Shown: positions 13,271 to 24,179, numbered from the stretch's first letter. The stretch is 64,000 bases of DNA from Sipunculus nudus (GCA_026874595.1 CM049321.1:47795797-47859796); one strand, 5' to 3'. Translations and numbers: made by a program. The notes: generated from the sequence alone by a model not told the origin.

Positions 13271-16200
13271 CGCTATTGCTAACTGTAGTTTATGTAACTG
13301 TAACAGTTCAAGGAATAAGTTTGCACCGATTTCTAAAGCTGGGGGTGATTGTGCATACTTCAGATTCAACCATGTATATTCCTCCTCTTGTCATGATATA
13401 TTGGACTATGCCTCTGTGACTAAAGGTAAGCAGTGTCTTTATTATCTATTTAAAACCCATAACAAAATTTGATGACATATCTTGATCAAAACCAGATCGA
13501 TATCATGAAAACTGAAAAAAAACTAGTATGATGTATTCCTTTTCGTTAAAAATACATGAATATCTAAATAACTTCATTCATATCTGAAAATGTCAAGCAT
13601 TATATGCTGTGAAATCACTATCAAAAGTTTTGCTTGATAGGAGCTTGTACTGGTTGTGAGGGAAAGATGTGCCAACAGACAATGGACACCTGTGTATTTT
13701 TTAAACTGGGAAAGGTCAACTGGTATAAAGCTTACCAGTTGTGCCTAGAATCAGGTAGTAACCTGTTTACCCCCGAGGAATCATCGGATGTAATTGATAT
13801 GGGAGGAAATTCTTATTGGATAGGTCTTCGAAAATCGGATTGGTATCACCAGAATCAGCAAGTTAATGTATTGTCGTATTAGCCCCTATCTAATACATTG
13901 CTATTTCGGTTTAGAATATATTACAATTTATGCTACAAGAGAAAATATAAAATGATATAAGAAAAAATTGCATATGGAACAAGGAAATTAACTAATCAAG
14001 AAAAATCAGATGTTAAACTCTCATAAGAGATTCAGCAATGTTTGACAACATGTTAATAAAGATATTATTCGTCATCTACCTTATGGGATATACGAGCTAA
14101 TCATCGAGAGGTAGAGCTTAAGAAGTATGTACATCTGCAGAATCCCATTCGATTTACGGACAACTTGATATGGTAGTAGCACAGGCTACCTCTCATTTAA
14201 TTTCTTTTTAACCAGGCTGATGATTACTGCACCTGAAGGCACTAGGTGTGTATTTGACCCAATTGCCAGTTCAGACCACCCAGTACTTCCAAAAGGCGTA
14301 TTCATTTGTGAGTGAAACACGGCCGTAGGGAACTGCTTTCTTATTAAGTGTGCAAATCCTGTGCCCTATCGCTAAACCATAGAAGCCTGTTAGCCTAGAT
14401 TCTTTAGAATAAATGAACAAACAATGGATCTTAAGTCTCAAAAAGCAACAGACCGAATCGTGACACAACTTATTATCCCTGGTCAATGAATTTCATTATT
14501 TTATTGCAGTAAGAAAAATTATGAGATCACAATGGATTTCATCAGACAGTGCCGACGACAACGCCATCTGTGCTGTATCTAATGGAACCTTCTGGGAACC
14601 AATTCAATGTGATTCTTTACACGAAACCATCTGTGTCACAAAAGGTGAGTTTCCATTGACTCCTAAAAGCTTTTCTTATGCCATCTTCTCATTACCCATA
14701 TTTTCTTCCAAATTATTCATTTTTGTCCTTCACCCAGATCAAACTGTGCACAGTAGCACACTCTTTATACGGGTTCTACGAATGTGCTCAGTTAAAGAAT
14801 GTGTCAAAATTTCACTGTTTAAAATAATTTGAGCATAATCAAAAGGTATAAAACTGCTCATGTAAGATAAGATAAGATAAGATATCATCTACTGAGAATA
14901 AGGAATTTGGATGTCAAGAAACTGATATGTTGCATAACTAAGAAAATAATATTATTAATAATTATAATAGTAATAATAATACTGTGTAAAAAGCATATGA
15001 TTAACGACTTGAAAAGACATTCGTGCTTTAAATATGCTTATTGAACAAACACACTGCACTGGGTATGAATGAGTCCCTGAACGAATTGTTTTGCACATGA
15101 TGGACTGTATGCATCTTCCAGATTTCAACCATCTGATTGCTCCACTCAACGGAAGCTGTTTCTCATAATGGTTTTAAACCTGCTCGTTACCGTTTGACAA
15201 TACATACTTTCAAGGTTTTCTAAGTCTACACCAATATACGTTCTGCCGTTTCCCTGGGTCTTTCCAATCGTTCTTTGTTAGCAACAATCAAATTGTTCCA
15301 CCAGCAGATAATACTGAAGGTTACCACACTTCGTACAACAGATGTGTAAAACAAAGTTAGTATTTTCTTATCAATATGAAAGCATTTCAATTTTCTAAGA
15401 AAGTACATCCTTTGACTATCTTTTTTACGTAAGGCGTCTGTGCTATTTGACCATTTAATTTTATCGTCAATAACAGTAGCAAGATATTTGTACTGAGGCA
15501 CAATCTCTACAGCATTATCATCAATGAAAAAAGGGTAGTTACATATAGGTATATTTCTGGGTTCAATTACGAGTTCCTTGGCCTTGTTAACAACAAGTAA
15601 AAGCTGATGTTCATCACGCCATGTGATAGCTTTTTTAATTTCTCGACGGTAGCGAGATTCATCAAAATCAAAGATTCTTTCAAGAATGGCAGTGTCATCC
15701 GCGTATTTAAAAATATGACATCCTGCCTTGGCGACACAAAGGAATTTGTGTACAGAATAAATAGCACAGGTGACAGAACAGACCTCTGTGGGGCACCCGT
15801 ATTGATACTACAACATGAAGAAACTACATTTTCTACTCTTACTACTCTTTCGGTTTGCTGGCTTTCACTGACATGCGCCGTTTTAACAGAGTGGTTCTTC
15901 ACGCACTGAAGCGAGACCCGGGGGGTGGGGGGGGGGGGGGGGGGGGTTACAAAATTAAAATATTCTGGTCATATTCTTCAATGCCTTTATTCAGTGATAC
16001 ACTGATCGAACGGGTCAGCTGTGGACTGGTAGATTGCAAAAGCAAATTTTTTTTTCTAGGATTGAAACACTATCTCTTTTTATCAAATAATCAGTCAAAA
16101 TATCAGTTTCATAAAAATATGCGCCAGATGAGTGCAACATCAATGTTATAGCCTGAAAGGGTATTGACTTGCTCATTTTTTTCTGGGATGATATTGGTGT

Positions 16201-18466
16201 TCAAATGAGAGCAAGATCATACTAACGCATGTTGTACGTGTAAAGGATTCATATCCTTAATAATAACCTACCTTCATTTATGTGCCATATATAATATCAA
16301 GCACATTATGAATTTCAGAAGATAATGACAGCATGGGAGCCGATACATTGCAAAGTACATTAACAGCAGCAGCTCATTCGAAAAGTACGAGTGACTATAC
16401 AGGAAAGCAAGCAGTAACATCCGAAACACAACCTCGCACAGGTGAGGTGCTTGTTTGATAAGAATTGCATACGTCTAGAAAAATAATATTTAAAAGTAAT
16501 TGACCATGCTAAGCACGGTTTGGAGTAAGCAGTCATATCTGATGTCTTATAGTCTTTCATAGTTTATTGTGTTGGTTGCTCCATGTTATCGTCATAAAAT
16601 CTCTTTGAAGACGACATTTGGTGTTTTCTGTCTTTGAGTTTAACTTGTGTCTGAGTCTGGATGACATGGACGACTACGTTCCGGTGCGAATGGAGGAATG
16701 TCCTTGGACAAATCTGACAAATCCGGATTATATGTATGTCGAAAATCACGGCAATCCGTAAGGTGGTAACAGAGGAGATACGGAAAAAACACAAATCGTG
16801 TAACACCATATATGTATGGTGTTATGCATACAAATCTTATTGAATCCAAGAGGTTGGCCGGAGAGTATTTGGGAGAAGTTGATTTGATAAGTGGAATCAT
16901 TTATATGTGAAAATTATATTATGTTGAACTGCGATATTTAAAGTTGCCATCCGAGCCCGTCAATCCGCAAGTAAAGGAACATGTTATCTTGCATGGTAGT
17001 ACGAGAGTATAGTGTTCTCGATAATTGCATTCCCTCATCACACACAAATACTGAGCACTCAAATGGTCGGGCAATCCCGCTGCACAAATGTTCGTGGTAG
17101 TATTTTAGTATGTGGTGCATTTAATGGCTGTATAATTTTTAAATATCATGCACTCCCAAAGTCCTATTTGAAAGCTGAGCCAGTGTTTTCCAGTGAGACA
17201 GTCACTGCATTCATTACAGTTCGGGTAATAATAATAATTATGATTCTTTTAATGATCCCTCTTTTGAGCATTCTGCACTTGCGAGATCTCGTCTATGAAG
17301 GGGTACCTGTGCACTATGGACATTATCCTTACGCGGAGGTTGCCTTTTGAACCCCACAGAGCCACAGAAGATAGCTCGGTCCCGGCATCACACACCTTCT
17401 GGCCGTTGTTTTACCAGGCCCGAACGCACAAAAAAGTAAGTTATATTATTAATGATATACGTACTAAGCTAATATTGCAAATAAAAGTGAGTGGAATCAC
17501 TTTAGACAAACCCTGGGCATGTGTTTGTCGAAAATCACGGCAATCCGTACGATGGTATCAGAGGAGATACGGAAAATCACACAAATCGCATTACCCTATT
17601 GATATATAGCTGAGTACTCTGGGCTTATCAATTAATTTCAACGTTTTCTCTGATACACGTTCTGTTTTTATTGTCTATGGTTATCCTTCCTTTGTGAATG
17701 TCTTAACCACTGTATGTCTTTTTTTAAAAAAAAAAAACTAGCATTGCATAACATAATTGAATGAAATCTAAAATTGCCAGAAACTAACCTTTGTCAAAAG
17801 GTTTTATCTTGAAGGTAGTTTATACTCTGGGAGCTTTGGCAGGGATAGGTTTACTTGCGATCACTACAATATTCACTTGGATGACTGTAAGACGGATAAA
17901 ACCAAAGGAAAGGTGAGGGATTTTCCCGGTTAATGTTGATTTATCCGTTTATCTTCTACTCTGCCATTTACTTGTTCAGTATATCAAAGAAAATTAAAAG
18001 TTAAATATATGTGTTAACTGTCAATATCGGGTTATTTGTGACATCTTTGTAACAGTGTTGTCATTTCAGATATACTAGAAAACGTAATCCTTTGATCATT
18101 ATATTATCAATGGTAATAATAAAGTCATAAACACAAACATGGGAACTTATATGTGAAGGAACATTTTGAAACAGATACCTTGGATACCGAGGCCCTATCC
18201 CAGACCCTCAGCAGCAGAACATGCCTTTGACCATTCTTAACCGTGGAACAACAGACGAGGGAGCCATATATTCAGAGATTGATGAAAGGTTTGTTGAACA
18301 GAGGAGAAGGATCGATTCAGGATCACTTGCTCATGGCTGTCTGAGAGATGAACTGGAGCCAGTAAGGACTTTTTTATTGAGTTCTACGTCAGCGGTAACG
18401 CCTGATGATTCGAACATCTTATATGTTCTGAGCGAAAAAGATGGCCTCCCCCGGATCCTTACTTAA
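10699..18466 (+). CDS. Receptor copy 2: two-CTLD membrane receptor (some exons damaged)
   Basis: This is the most complete copy. Exons: signal peptide 10,699-10,759; A 10,868-11,043; B 13,320-13,425; C 13,641-13,861; D 14,510-14,644; stalk E 16,319-16,441; TM 17,801-17,912; tail 18,175-18,466. It is a type I membrane protein with two C-type-lectin-like domains, a short stalk, one TM helix and a roughly 98-residue tail. No EPN/QPD or WND sugar-binding motif is visible, so carbohydrate binding cannot be assumed. Lesions: exon A has a one-base deletion relative to copies 3 and 4, exon B has lost the last CTLD1 cysteine, and the exon C donor has lost one G. It may therefore be a recently damaged gene, or the damage may be assembly error. 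Exons C to tail look otherwise sound. A possible alternative membrane/tail exon lies at 17,220-17,350. Confidence 0.55.
10868..11043 (+). pseudogene. Exon A (CTLD1 first half), copy 2, frameshifted
   Basis: Begins after TTTCAG and reads DVITFWPRNFSSAEVACRMV, then NKTLPAS as in the other copies. Near 10,975 one base is missing compared with copy 3, so the conserved YWLSFRKRSF part appears only in the next frame. The total length (176 nt) shifts the exit phase, which the start of exon B may compensate for. Confidence 0.65.
11115..11206. repeat. (CA)n-(TA)n compound microsatellite
   Basis: Long CA run with a few interruptions, followed by a pure TA run, in the intron after exon A. Confidence 0.9.
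11693..11768. repeat. (TA)n-(TG)n compound microsatellite
   Basis: TA run joined to a TG run. A much shorter version is at 35,144-35,177 in copy 4. Confidence 0.9.
12440..13048 (+). mobile_element. Decayed L2/CR1-like LINE fragment (RT C-terminal region)
   Basis: Several frames together give the typical end of an L2/CR1-type reverse transcriptase. A LQNIPDIRKYLT-like part is followed by YGLPSIQ-like sequence, and then 12,819-13,048 reads EMKKHEHAIHYKVLFRLLLL and LYGLVPHYLYELLDMK. Stops and shifts make it inactive. It sits in the intron between exons A and B and is shared with copy 4 (about 35,870-36,418), so the insertion predates the block duplication. The family assignment rests on remembered consensus wording. 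Confidence 0.65.
13199..13268. repeat. (TA)n microsatellite
   Basis: Long TA run with one slip, about 50 nt before exon B of copy 2. Confidence 0.9.
13320..13425 (+). CDS. Exon B (CTLD1 second half), copy 2
   Basis: Reads FAPISKAGGDCAYFRFNHVY then SSSCHDILDYASVTK, ending at ACTAAAG/GTAAGC. The expected last cysteine (YAC in copy 5) is Ser, so the long disulfide of the domain cannot form. The acceptor is uncertain. AATAAG at 13,319 gives an open phase-0 entry that fits the frameshifted exon A, while copies 5 and 6 use a phase-1 entry. Confidence 0.55.
13641..13861 (+). CDS. Exon C (CTLD2 first half), copy 2
   Basis: After GATAG it reads ACTGCEGKMCQQTMDTCVFF, then NWYKAYQLC and NSYWIGLRKSDWYHQNQQ. 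The four N-terminal cysteines in C-x2-C-x4-C-x6-C spacing, the AYQLC cysteine and the WIGL motif mark a long-form CTLD. The donor has CAGCAA/GTTAAT instead of CAGCCAG/GTAAT. One G is missing, so splicing at this GT would put exon D out of frame at once. Confidence 0.7.
14215..14425 (-). mobile_element. SINE-like remnant before exon D, copy 2
   Basis: Shares with 5,262-5,545 and 30,773-31,085 the core around the CGGCCGTGTTTCACT-like sequence (minus strand), but its head is diverged. Same position relative to exon D as in copies 1 and 3. Confidence 0.4.
14510..14644 (+). CDS. Exon D (CTLD2 second half), copy 2
   Basis: Begins after TTGCAG, ends at AAAAG/GTGAGT, 135 nt, phase 1. It encodes VRKIMRSQWISSDSADD, AICAVSNGTFWEPIQC and HETICVTK. 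The three CTLD cysteines expected in this half are all present, and the FWEP-QC spacing equals that of copy 5. Confidence 0.75.
15190..15905 (-). mobile_element. Decayed CR1/Rex-like LINE reverse transcriptase fragment
   Basis: On the minus strand, 15,902-15,567 reads TGAPQRSVLSPVLFILYTN, the RT region before the catalytic box. The catalytic FKYADDTA appears in a shifted frame at about 15,711-15,689. The downstream piece 15,501-15,226 reads QYKYLATVIDDKIKWS and RMYFLRKLKCFHIDKKILTL, typical of this part of CR1/Rex-type enzymes. Frameshifts show that it is dead. It lies in the intron between exons D and E of copy 2. Confidence 0.7.
15920..15946 (+). repeat. Poly-G run
   Basis: Six G, one T, then about twenty G. 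The exact length is unreliable in any assembly. It could form G-quadruplex structures. Confidence 0.85.
16319..16441 (+). CDS. Stalk exon E, copy 2
   Basis: Between TTTCAG and ACAG/GTGAGG, 123 nt, phase 1. Residues are polar and Ser/Thr-rich (EDNDSMGADTLQSTLTAAAH and SDYTGKQAVTSETQPRT), as expected for a glycosylated stalk between the lectin-like domains and the membrane. It has no known fold. Confidence 0.6.
16609..16910 (+). other. Unrecognised coding-like segment, first copy (VENHGNP)
   Basis: One frame, open from 16,609 to a stop at 16,761, ends DDMDDYVPVRMEECPWTNLT then NPDYMYVENHGNP. After the stop another frame carries NTNRVTPYMYGVMHTNLIES. The part around VENHGNP recurs at 17,480-17,610, where no stop follows it. 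The tyrosine-rich text suggests a receptor tail, but I know no family for it. It may be a relic of another gene. Confidence 0.4.
17220..17350 (+). CDS. Possible alternative TM/ITIM tail exon, copy 2
   Basis: A TTACAG acceptor at 17,219 allows phase-1 entry, the phase left by exon E. The frame then reads VRVIIIIMILLMIPLLSIL, a plausible single TM helix, followed by HLRDLVYEGVPVHYGHYPYA and EVAF and a stop at 17,350. LVYEGV fits the ITIM pattern (S/I/V/L)xYxx(I/V/L), and PYAEV adds a second YxxV. It would give an inhibitory-type alternative to the 17,801 TM plus tail. The acceptor has a weak pyrimidine tract, and a GTAAGT donor at 17,436 lies in another frame. The exon could instead belong to an unrelated gene relic. 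Confidence 0.4.
17480..17610 (+). other. Unrecognised coding-like segment, second copy (VENHGNP)
   Basis: One frame reads VFVENHGNPYDGIRGDTENH then TNRITLLIYS and a stop. It is clearly related to 16,700-16,800 at the DNA level (about 60 nt nearly identical), though its left part has diverged. The function is unknown. Confidence 0.4.
17801..17912 (+). CDS. Transmembrane exon, copy 2
   Basis: Starts after GTCAAAAG and ends at GGAAAG/GTGAGG. Entered in phase 1 it reads GFILKVVYTLGALAGIGLLA then ITTIFTWMTVRRIKPKER. It is a good TM helix with a positive stop-transfer end. Copies 1, 3, 5 and 6 have recognisable but damaged versions, which confirms that it belongs to the gene. Confidence 0.75.
18175..18466 (+). 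CDS. Cytoplasmic tail exon, copy 2
   Basis: Joins the TM exon in frame (phase 2) after AAACAG and runs 97 codons to TAA at 18,464. It reads YLGYRGPIPDPQQQN, then TDEGAIYSEIDERFVEQRRR, and ends near NILYVLSEKDGLPRILT. EGAIYSEI is a YxxI motif behind acidic residues, similar to the hemITAM of vertebrate Dectin-1/CLEC-2 and to Src-family SH2 sites. No second spaced YxxL/I completes an ITAM. AATAAA near 18,583 may serve as the poly(A) signal. Confidence 0.7.
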
Positions 18467-18479
18467 AGATTACTTCGCT

Positions 18480-20940
18480 AAGACCTATGAGTGTTGCGGA
18501 TTCACGTATATCTTGGATGAATGTTATGATTGCATTGGCGAATACAGAGAATAGAAATGGTTAACAGGAGAAAATACTCTCACAATAAAAAAAGCTGTCA
18601 ACCTGCCTTGTTTGTAGAATTTAATTCTTTATGGCTTTTTTCTGGCTACATATTGATGAAAGGCAGGCAATGGTTGCTGAGAAATGTTGAAGCTTCCATG
18701 ATGGATGTATGAGCTTGTTCATCTAGAAGCAGCTATAAACACGGTAAATGTGCTGATGTTGATAAACAGAAAATCCATGTAGTCTAAAGTGGTTGTGCTG
18801 AAGCTAAAATGTCACTGTATGCAAATGCCTTTTGCAAAACTCTAGTTCGTCTGACCTGCCACAAGATGCCCATTTTCAGTGTGTTTCGATTTTTTTGCGG
18901 GCTCCCCTCGTCATAAACACGTGTATATAAACAATATGACCAGCTTGTGTGCAGAGGGATTGGCTTTTTTTATTAGTTTTATAAAAGGTTCAAGGGATCA
19001 CCTTATGTTAAAACACTTCAGATATTGGAATGGGCGCATATAATTGAGTGTTGCCCTAGCTCTCAACAAATTTTTTGAAACTCCATTTATACGTATACCA
19101 GTAAAGTTCAATAATTCGACTAGCCATATAAAACGAAGTGAAAACCCATCACCTTTACGAGTTGACGGAGGTAATTTATTTCAGTAATCATACTTTTAAT
19201 TATACCCTTATCACTGTTATGGCAAAGTTTATATCCGGTAAGTTGTACGCGGGGCATTTGAAGGACATGAACAAAAAATATTCTTTTTAGTGAGACCCAG
19301 AAACAAAGGACAAATAATTTCAAAATAATGCAGTTACACACAGGTTTAAGATAGGGTGTGAACTTATTCAAATTTTAGGTTTTCATTATATTCAGGAAAA
19401 TAGCAATTTGATGAATTATTGTTTGAGAAAGTACTGGATTATTGTTCACCTAACTGTTGGTACAAATTATTATGAACTTCAGTATGACTGGCAAGAATTT
19501 TAGTGACAAAGGGTATTCTGGAAGAATACAAATGGCACAAAGTATTATTTTCAATCTAAAGTAATCCTGGTCTTTCAATCTTTGTCTTTCTTTGTCTATC
19601 TTGCACATTCAGCACAGGGTAAAAAAACGTTAAATGCTAAGGAAAGATCATGTTGCACAATCATAGATTTCTGGAATATTTGACATAATTTTGAGAAAAT
19701 ATCATATAATTCAATAATCAATTGAGTTTTTCTGTCTAGTTTCATCTGTTCTGATATAATTTTTTTAATATACAAAATATACACAGACTTAGGTTAATGG
19801 TAAGCATATGACGCTAAAGCCCTTAATTACATTTTGAAAGATTCTGAATGTTTCCAGTGTTAAATAGGTGCTTTGCCCTCTTCCTGAGTTCTAACATAAT
19901 GCAATTCCTCTCCTCAATAATCGACCATTTCGAGTATATTTAATGTATGTTTAAATATTCTTATTTCAATTTGAATTCAGAAAGACATGTAAAGCTGTCT
20001 GTTATATAATTTTTGCATTGACTTTACATTTATTTATTGTAAACTTACAGAATTTATATATGGTTTCAGTTGTACATAATGTCTGTTTGTGATGTTATAA
20101 GGTTAGAGCGTATTTTCATTGATACTGCCCTTTTATGTAATTCTCTATATGGCGATTGTCAAAGCTGTTAAAAAATGGTCACGAATTTAAAATAAAAACT
20201 AACCTCCAATTTGCTTGTAAAATGCATGATTGTTTTAACTATTGACTCGGAATGCATGCTTTTGAATAAAACGGGGAAAAACTGTGTTGGATTTCAAGAT
20301 CCATATGTTCAACTATGCATGAACTAAAATCAGTCAAAAGCTCCTCGAAAATAGATGAACTTTTTTTAAAAAGGTTCCACAGATAATTCCCCGATAGTTA
20401 TTCATAAAGGATAAGGAGCTAGAGAATGAAGCTTTGCGTTCTTGCAAAAAAGTCCCATCAAACAACGATGGCCAAATCAAACAACATAATTCTGGCTTAA
20501 TGTATGGAATATTGTAGTCGTAAGACATAGACCAGTAATTAATGCGTTTGAATATGGAACAGGAATTCCCACGAGGGCGTCAATGATGAGATAGCAGATT
20601 TTCGATAAAACCCCGGATGTTGTTTATAATGTCTTAAAGCCAAATTTTAAATTCTCGATTACACCTGGTCCCTTGCTCTAAAATTCAGAAGGCTTGATAC
20701 TATCTTTGATTTTTATCGTATGGTAATCGTCATATCCCATCAACATGCAACGTTACCGACAGGTCATGGACCTATTCTATAAAACATATTTCCAGTTATA
20801 ATTTTACTCGTAAATTTACTTAACTTTGTCTATGTTAGCGATTAAAAGGAGTTAGGATGAGTGGAAGAGAGCTGCAAAATTGTTTGCTTTAAATGAAAAC
20901 ATAAAATTTAGTTTTAATCATGTCATGATCATCACCTATT
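18480..20940. other. 3' region of copy 2 and intergenic sequence
   Basis: Contains a possible poly(A) signal near 18,583. No exon with splice sites, transposon protein or repeat arm was recognised. Confidence 0.4.
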
Positions 20941-20949
20941 CCACATAGA

Positions 20950-21175
20950 ACTGGGCACAGTAGCTCAGTGGTCAGTAGTTATTAAAAGGAATTATTTTGA
21001 GCACAGGTTCATCACACTGGCCTTTCCTGTGACGTCCAGAGCCATCACTAGCTCCCGGGAAGTGAATTCTGTCAAATTTCATATATTTCACGTCAGTCTC
21101 AAACCTGTCTTTAAACTTTGGAGGTAACAAACTTAGATGATAACACTTTCTGTAGGAAATTTGGCTTTTCATGCA
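20950..21175 (+). mobile_element. tRNA-like SINE candidate
   Basis: Starts with GTAGCTCAGTGGTCAGTAG, a good pol III A-box/D-arm match. About 45 nt later comes CAGGTTCATCAC, a partial B box. The rest is a non-tRNA body of unknown family. No clear target duplication was found. Confidence 0.5.
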
Positions 21176-21639
21176 ATTTGACAGATATTAATGTTTCATG
21201 GCTTTCATGCGTATCAAGGCAGTGATTTTTATGTTACACATCTAACGGCACTATGAAGCAGTCTGAAAGGGCACTTGGAGACTTTTTTATCCTTTACTTG
21301 CACAATATCGAAGAACAAGGGTGTAATGGAATGGTTGTTGCTCGGAGTATTTGCCCAGAATAACGACCAGTTAATGAAAGACCGTCAAAACGGAGCACGT
21401 TAAATGTAATATACTCCGCAGTATAACATTGCAGTCCATATTCCTTATATCACCTGACCTTTAAGGCCGAAGTCCAATCTTGCACTTTTGAATGACGCTG
21501 AGCATCTGTAATGCTTGTGCTAATGAACACAAACAGTGATCGCGAGTGGCTGTATGAATTCCAACTACACAATAACAGTGGGAGATTCAGCAATTCGAGA
21601 TCAGGGGCGCTTATATATGGGGTTTGTGGTGATGGGCAT

Positions 21640-21640
<1 letters not shown>

Positions 21641-21690
<50 letters not shown>
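21641..21690. repeat. (TA)n microsatellite
   Basis: Pure TA run. Confidence 0.9.
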
Positions 21691-21697
<7 letters not shown>

Positions 21698-22082
21698 TAA
21701 TTATTACTATATACGTAATATATTTTCAGCCTATGGTAAAAATATAAATACTTTTTTTTTTATTTAATATAAAATCTAAATCCATGTTCATTTGGAAAGT
21801 TAATAACAGGTACACGGGGGAGGGCCTTTCGGTGTTATGACCCAGCTGAGTGTAATGACGGAACGACCCCCCCTCCCGTATAGGAACATAGCATGCTATC
21901 TTAATCACAGGGCTGTTCATTAATATCCTATACTTATAAATTAGAATGTAAAAACATGTGGATAAATTAATTATTTAATTGCTAGGGAATAAAAAATGAT
22001 ATATAAAAAATGAAAATTAATTACGATTACTTTAGAAGAGAAATGGATAAAATGAGAGATGTTATAGCCCTACGGGAAGAGT

Positions 22083-22100
22083 GGGGGGGGGGGGGGGGGG
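22083..22100 (+). repeat. Poly-G run
   Basis: Eighteen consecutive G at the start of the tandem repeat that follows. Confidence 0.85.
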
Positions 22101-22104
22101 TTCT

Positions 22105-22250
22105 CGCCGCGGGCGCCCCTCTGGATCCGCCACTGAATTCAGGAGACATTAAATCAATATTGTATATCATAACATCCGCGGCGCCCCCTCTGGATCCGCC
22201 ACTGAATTAGGAGACATTAAATCAATACTATACATCATAACATCCTATCA
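22105..22250. repeat. Two tandem units of about 75-80 bp
   Basis: Each unit has CTGGATCCGCCACTGAATT followed by AGGAGACATTAAATCAATA and a CATAACATCC end. The GC-rich head resembles termini of repetitive elements I cannot name. Confidence 0.75.
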
Positions 22251-22435
22251 TAAAATGGAACCTTATACATTTGTCACTTTGTTTTACTTTAAATCATTTA
22301 CATAAACAAAATTTTGTAAATTTATTTATTCCGGAAAATGTATTTGATATAAACTGATTGGCCGCCTATACATATCATCCATTTTTTAAGAGAGAGAACA
22401 TTTTTGGATAAAATGTACTTTTATGTTGTAGTATG

Positions 22436-22720
22436 TCTCTAATTTTCCTTCTCTCCACCTGATTTGTCTGCCTGTCTCTAATTTTCCTTCTCAGCACCTG
22501 CTTTGTCTGCTTGTCTCTAATTTTCTTTCTAAGCACCTGCTTTGTCTGCCTGTCTCTCGTTCTCCCTCACAGTGTTTTATTGTCTGCCCTCACAGTACCT
22601 ATTCTGTCTGCTTCTCTCTCATTCTCCTTCTGAGTGCTAACGTTGTCTGCCTATCCCTCATTCTAAATCTCACTCCTTACTTTGTCTGCTAGTCTCTCAT
22701 TCTTTCTCTGCATTCCTCAC
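22436..22720. repeat. 39-bp minisatellite
   Basis: About seven degenerate units start with TCTCTAATTTTCCTTCTC or a variant and contain TTTGTCTGCCTG. Unit starts at 22,436, 22,475, 22,514 and 22,553 give an exact 39-bp period before it degrades. Confidence 0.8.
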
Positions 22721-22888
22721 ACTCTATATTTGGCCATGTTCATAGATAAAACACACTTTATTTATAATTTGTTCTTATGCCCCTGAATGAATGAATGTGA
22801 AATATAATGAACAAAGAAATACGGCAAAATATAATACATCGTGTTTTATTTTTTTATAATGAGTGCTTTTAAAGGGGCCGAAATGTCT

Positions 22889-22890
<2 letters not shown>

Positions 22891-22954
<64 letters not shown>

Positions 22955-22957
22955 TAT
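22891..22957. repeat. (TA)n microsatellite
   Basis: TA run with one TG interruption. Confidence 0.9.
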
Positions 22958-23346
22958 TGTTTCAGAGAGGAATACAGAATCATGGACGTCTCTTTGTTTG
23001 AGTTTATGGAGCCCAATCACGTGACTCGGTGCCGGACATGAGGAGTGTTTCTCCTTCACTGCGTGCACTGTTTCTGAAAGCCTCTTCAACCTGCTCCACT
23101 ATGGGTAAAGCGGTAGCGACACCTGGTGTCTGCTGGAGAGACTACGTTTCTGCTGGCAGTGATATTAATTATAGAAGTGTAGAAGTAAGTGTTTCACCAT
23201 ATATGTGTGGAGAATTTAGATGGGGGAAGAAACTCATCTGTGACTAGATAATGCAGATGTCAAATCAACTCTTCCGTATAATATATATGTGCTAGAAACT
23301 ATTCTACGATCTGTTTGATGTAGATTAAGCTTGTAGGTGCTGTCTA

Positions 23347-23371
23347 ATATATATATATATATATATATATA
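23347..23371. repeat. (TA)n microsatellite
   Basis: Short TA run. Confidence 0.85.
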
Positions 23372-24179
23372 CATATCATGTAGATAATAAGTTGTGAAAA
23401 CTGACAACTTAAGAGGTATGGATCATAGAAAATGTAGTTATAAAAACCTGTATGACAGTTGGTTCAACCCTTAAAGTAGGGTTACGAGTAATACAAGTAT
23501 AAGAATAATATATGAAAGAAAAAACTTAATGTGTTGTTCACCGGTCATCTTCAAAGATACCCATGGCTTCTCCTCACCTGGTGGTTGTGATCCAGGTTCG
23601 GAAACTCTTCCTGTAGGTTGGCACATAAGAGATGGTGGAGCGCTCTGAAACTTTGAAAGGATTCCTCGGCCGTCCACGGCTTTGGGACATCTGTCCACTT
23701 CTGGACATCCGTGTCTAGGATTTTGTGCCTTGCCGCCGAATGTGGAACGGGTTCTGGAAGCAGTTGAGGTTTGACTTTCCGACTTTCTTGCCTCATGTAC
23801 ATCGTCCATGTATCGGGGCCATATGGGAAGGTGGTCAGGACGACTGCCCAGTAAACATTCAGTTTTGTAAATGGACTGAAACATCTCCTGCCTTAGACGT
23901 TTTCTGAATTTACCAAATGTCCCCTTTTTTTTGGTTGTTTACTTTTTGATCTGAAACATGATCTATGTATTTATAATAATGACTGTGAAATAAAAATAGC
24001 CGGGTGTCGATTATTCGCTGCCTGTCTCCAGATGCTCCGTTTCATGATCACCTTTGGCGTTGGAGACAAATCGTCCGAGAACTCTTCTAATGACATCACT
24101 TTAGTGATGGTCAGACGACGGTAGGGGTTTGCTTGCTAACTGACAAACCTGTGTCTTAAATTGATGTCCGCATCACTTT

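Noticed and set aside
16564-17120. Minus-strand open frames of 60-86 codons in copy 2
   Set aside because: No homology, no splice context, and they overlap plus-strand segments with better coding character.
18427-18445. ILYVLS in the tail of copy 2 as a second ITIM/ITAM tyrosine
   Set aside because: The residue at +3 is Ser, so YxxL/I/V is not met.
22436-22720. Regular repeats considered as a CRISPR-like array
   Set aside because: The units are contiguous 39-bp minisatellite repeats with no unique spacers, in a eukaryotic context.
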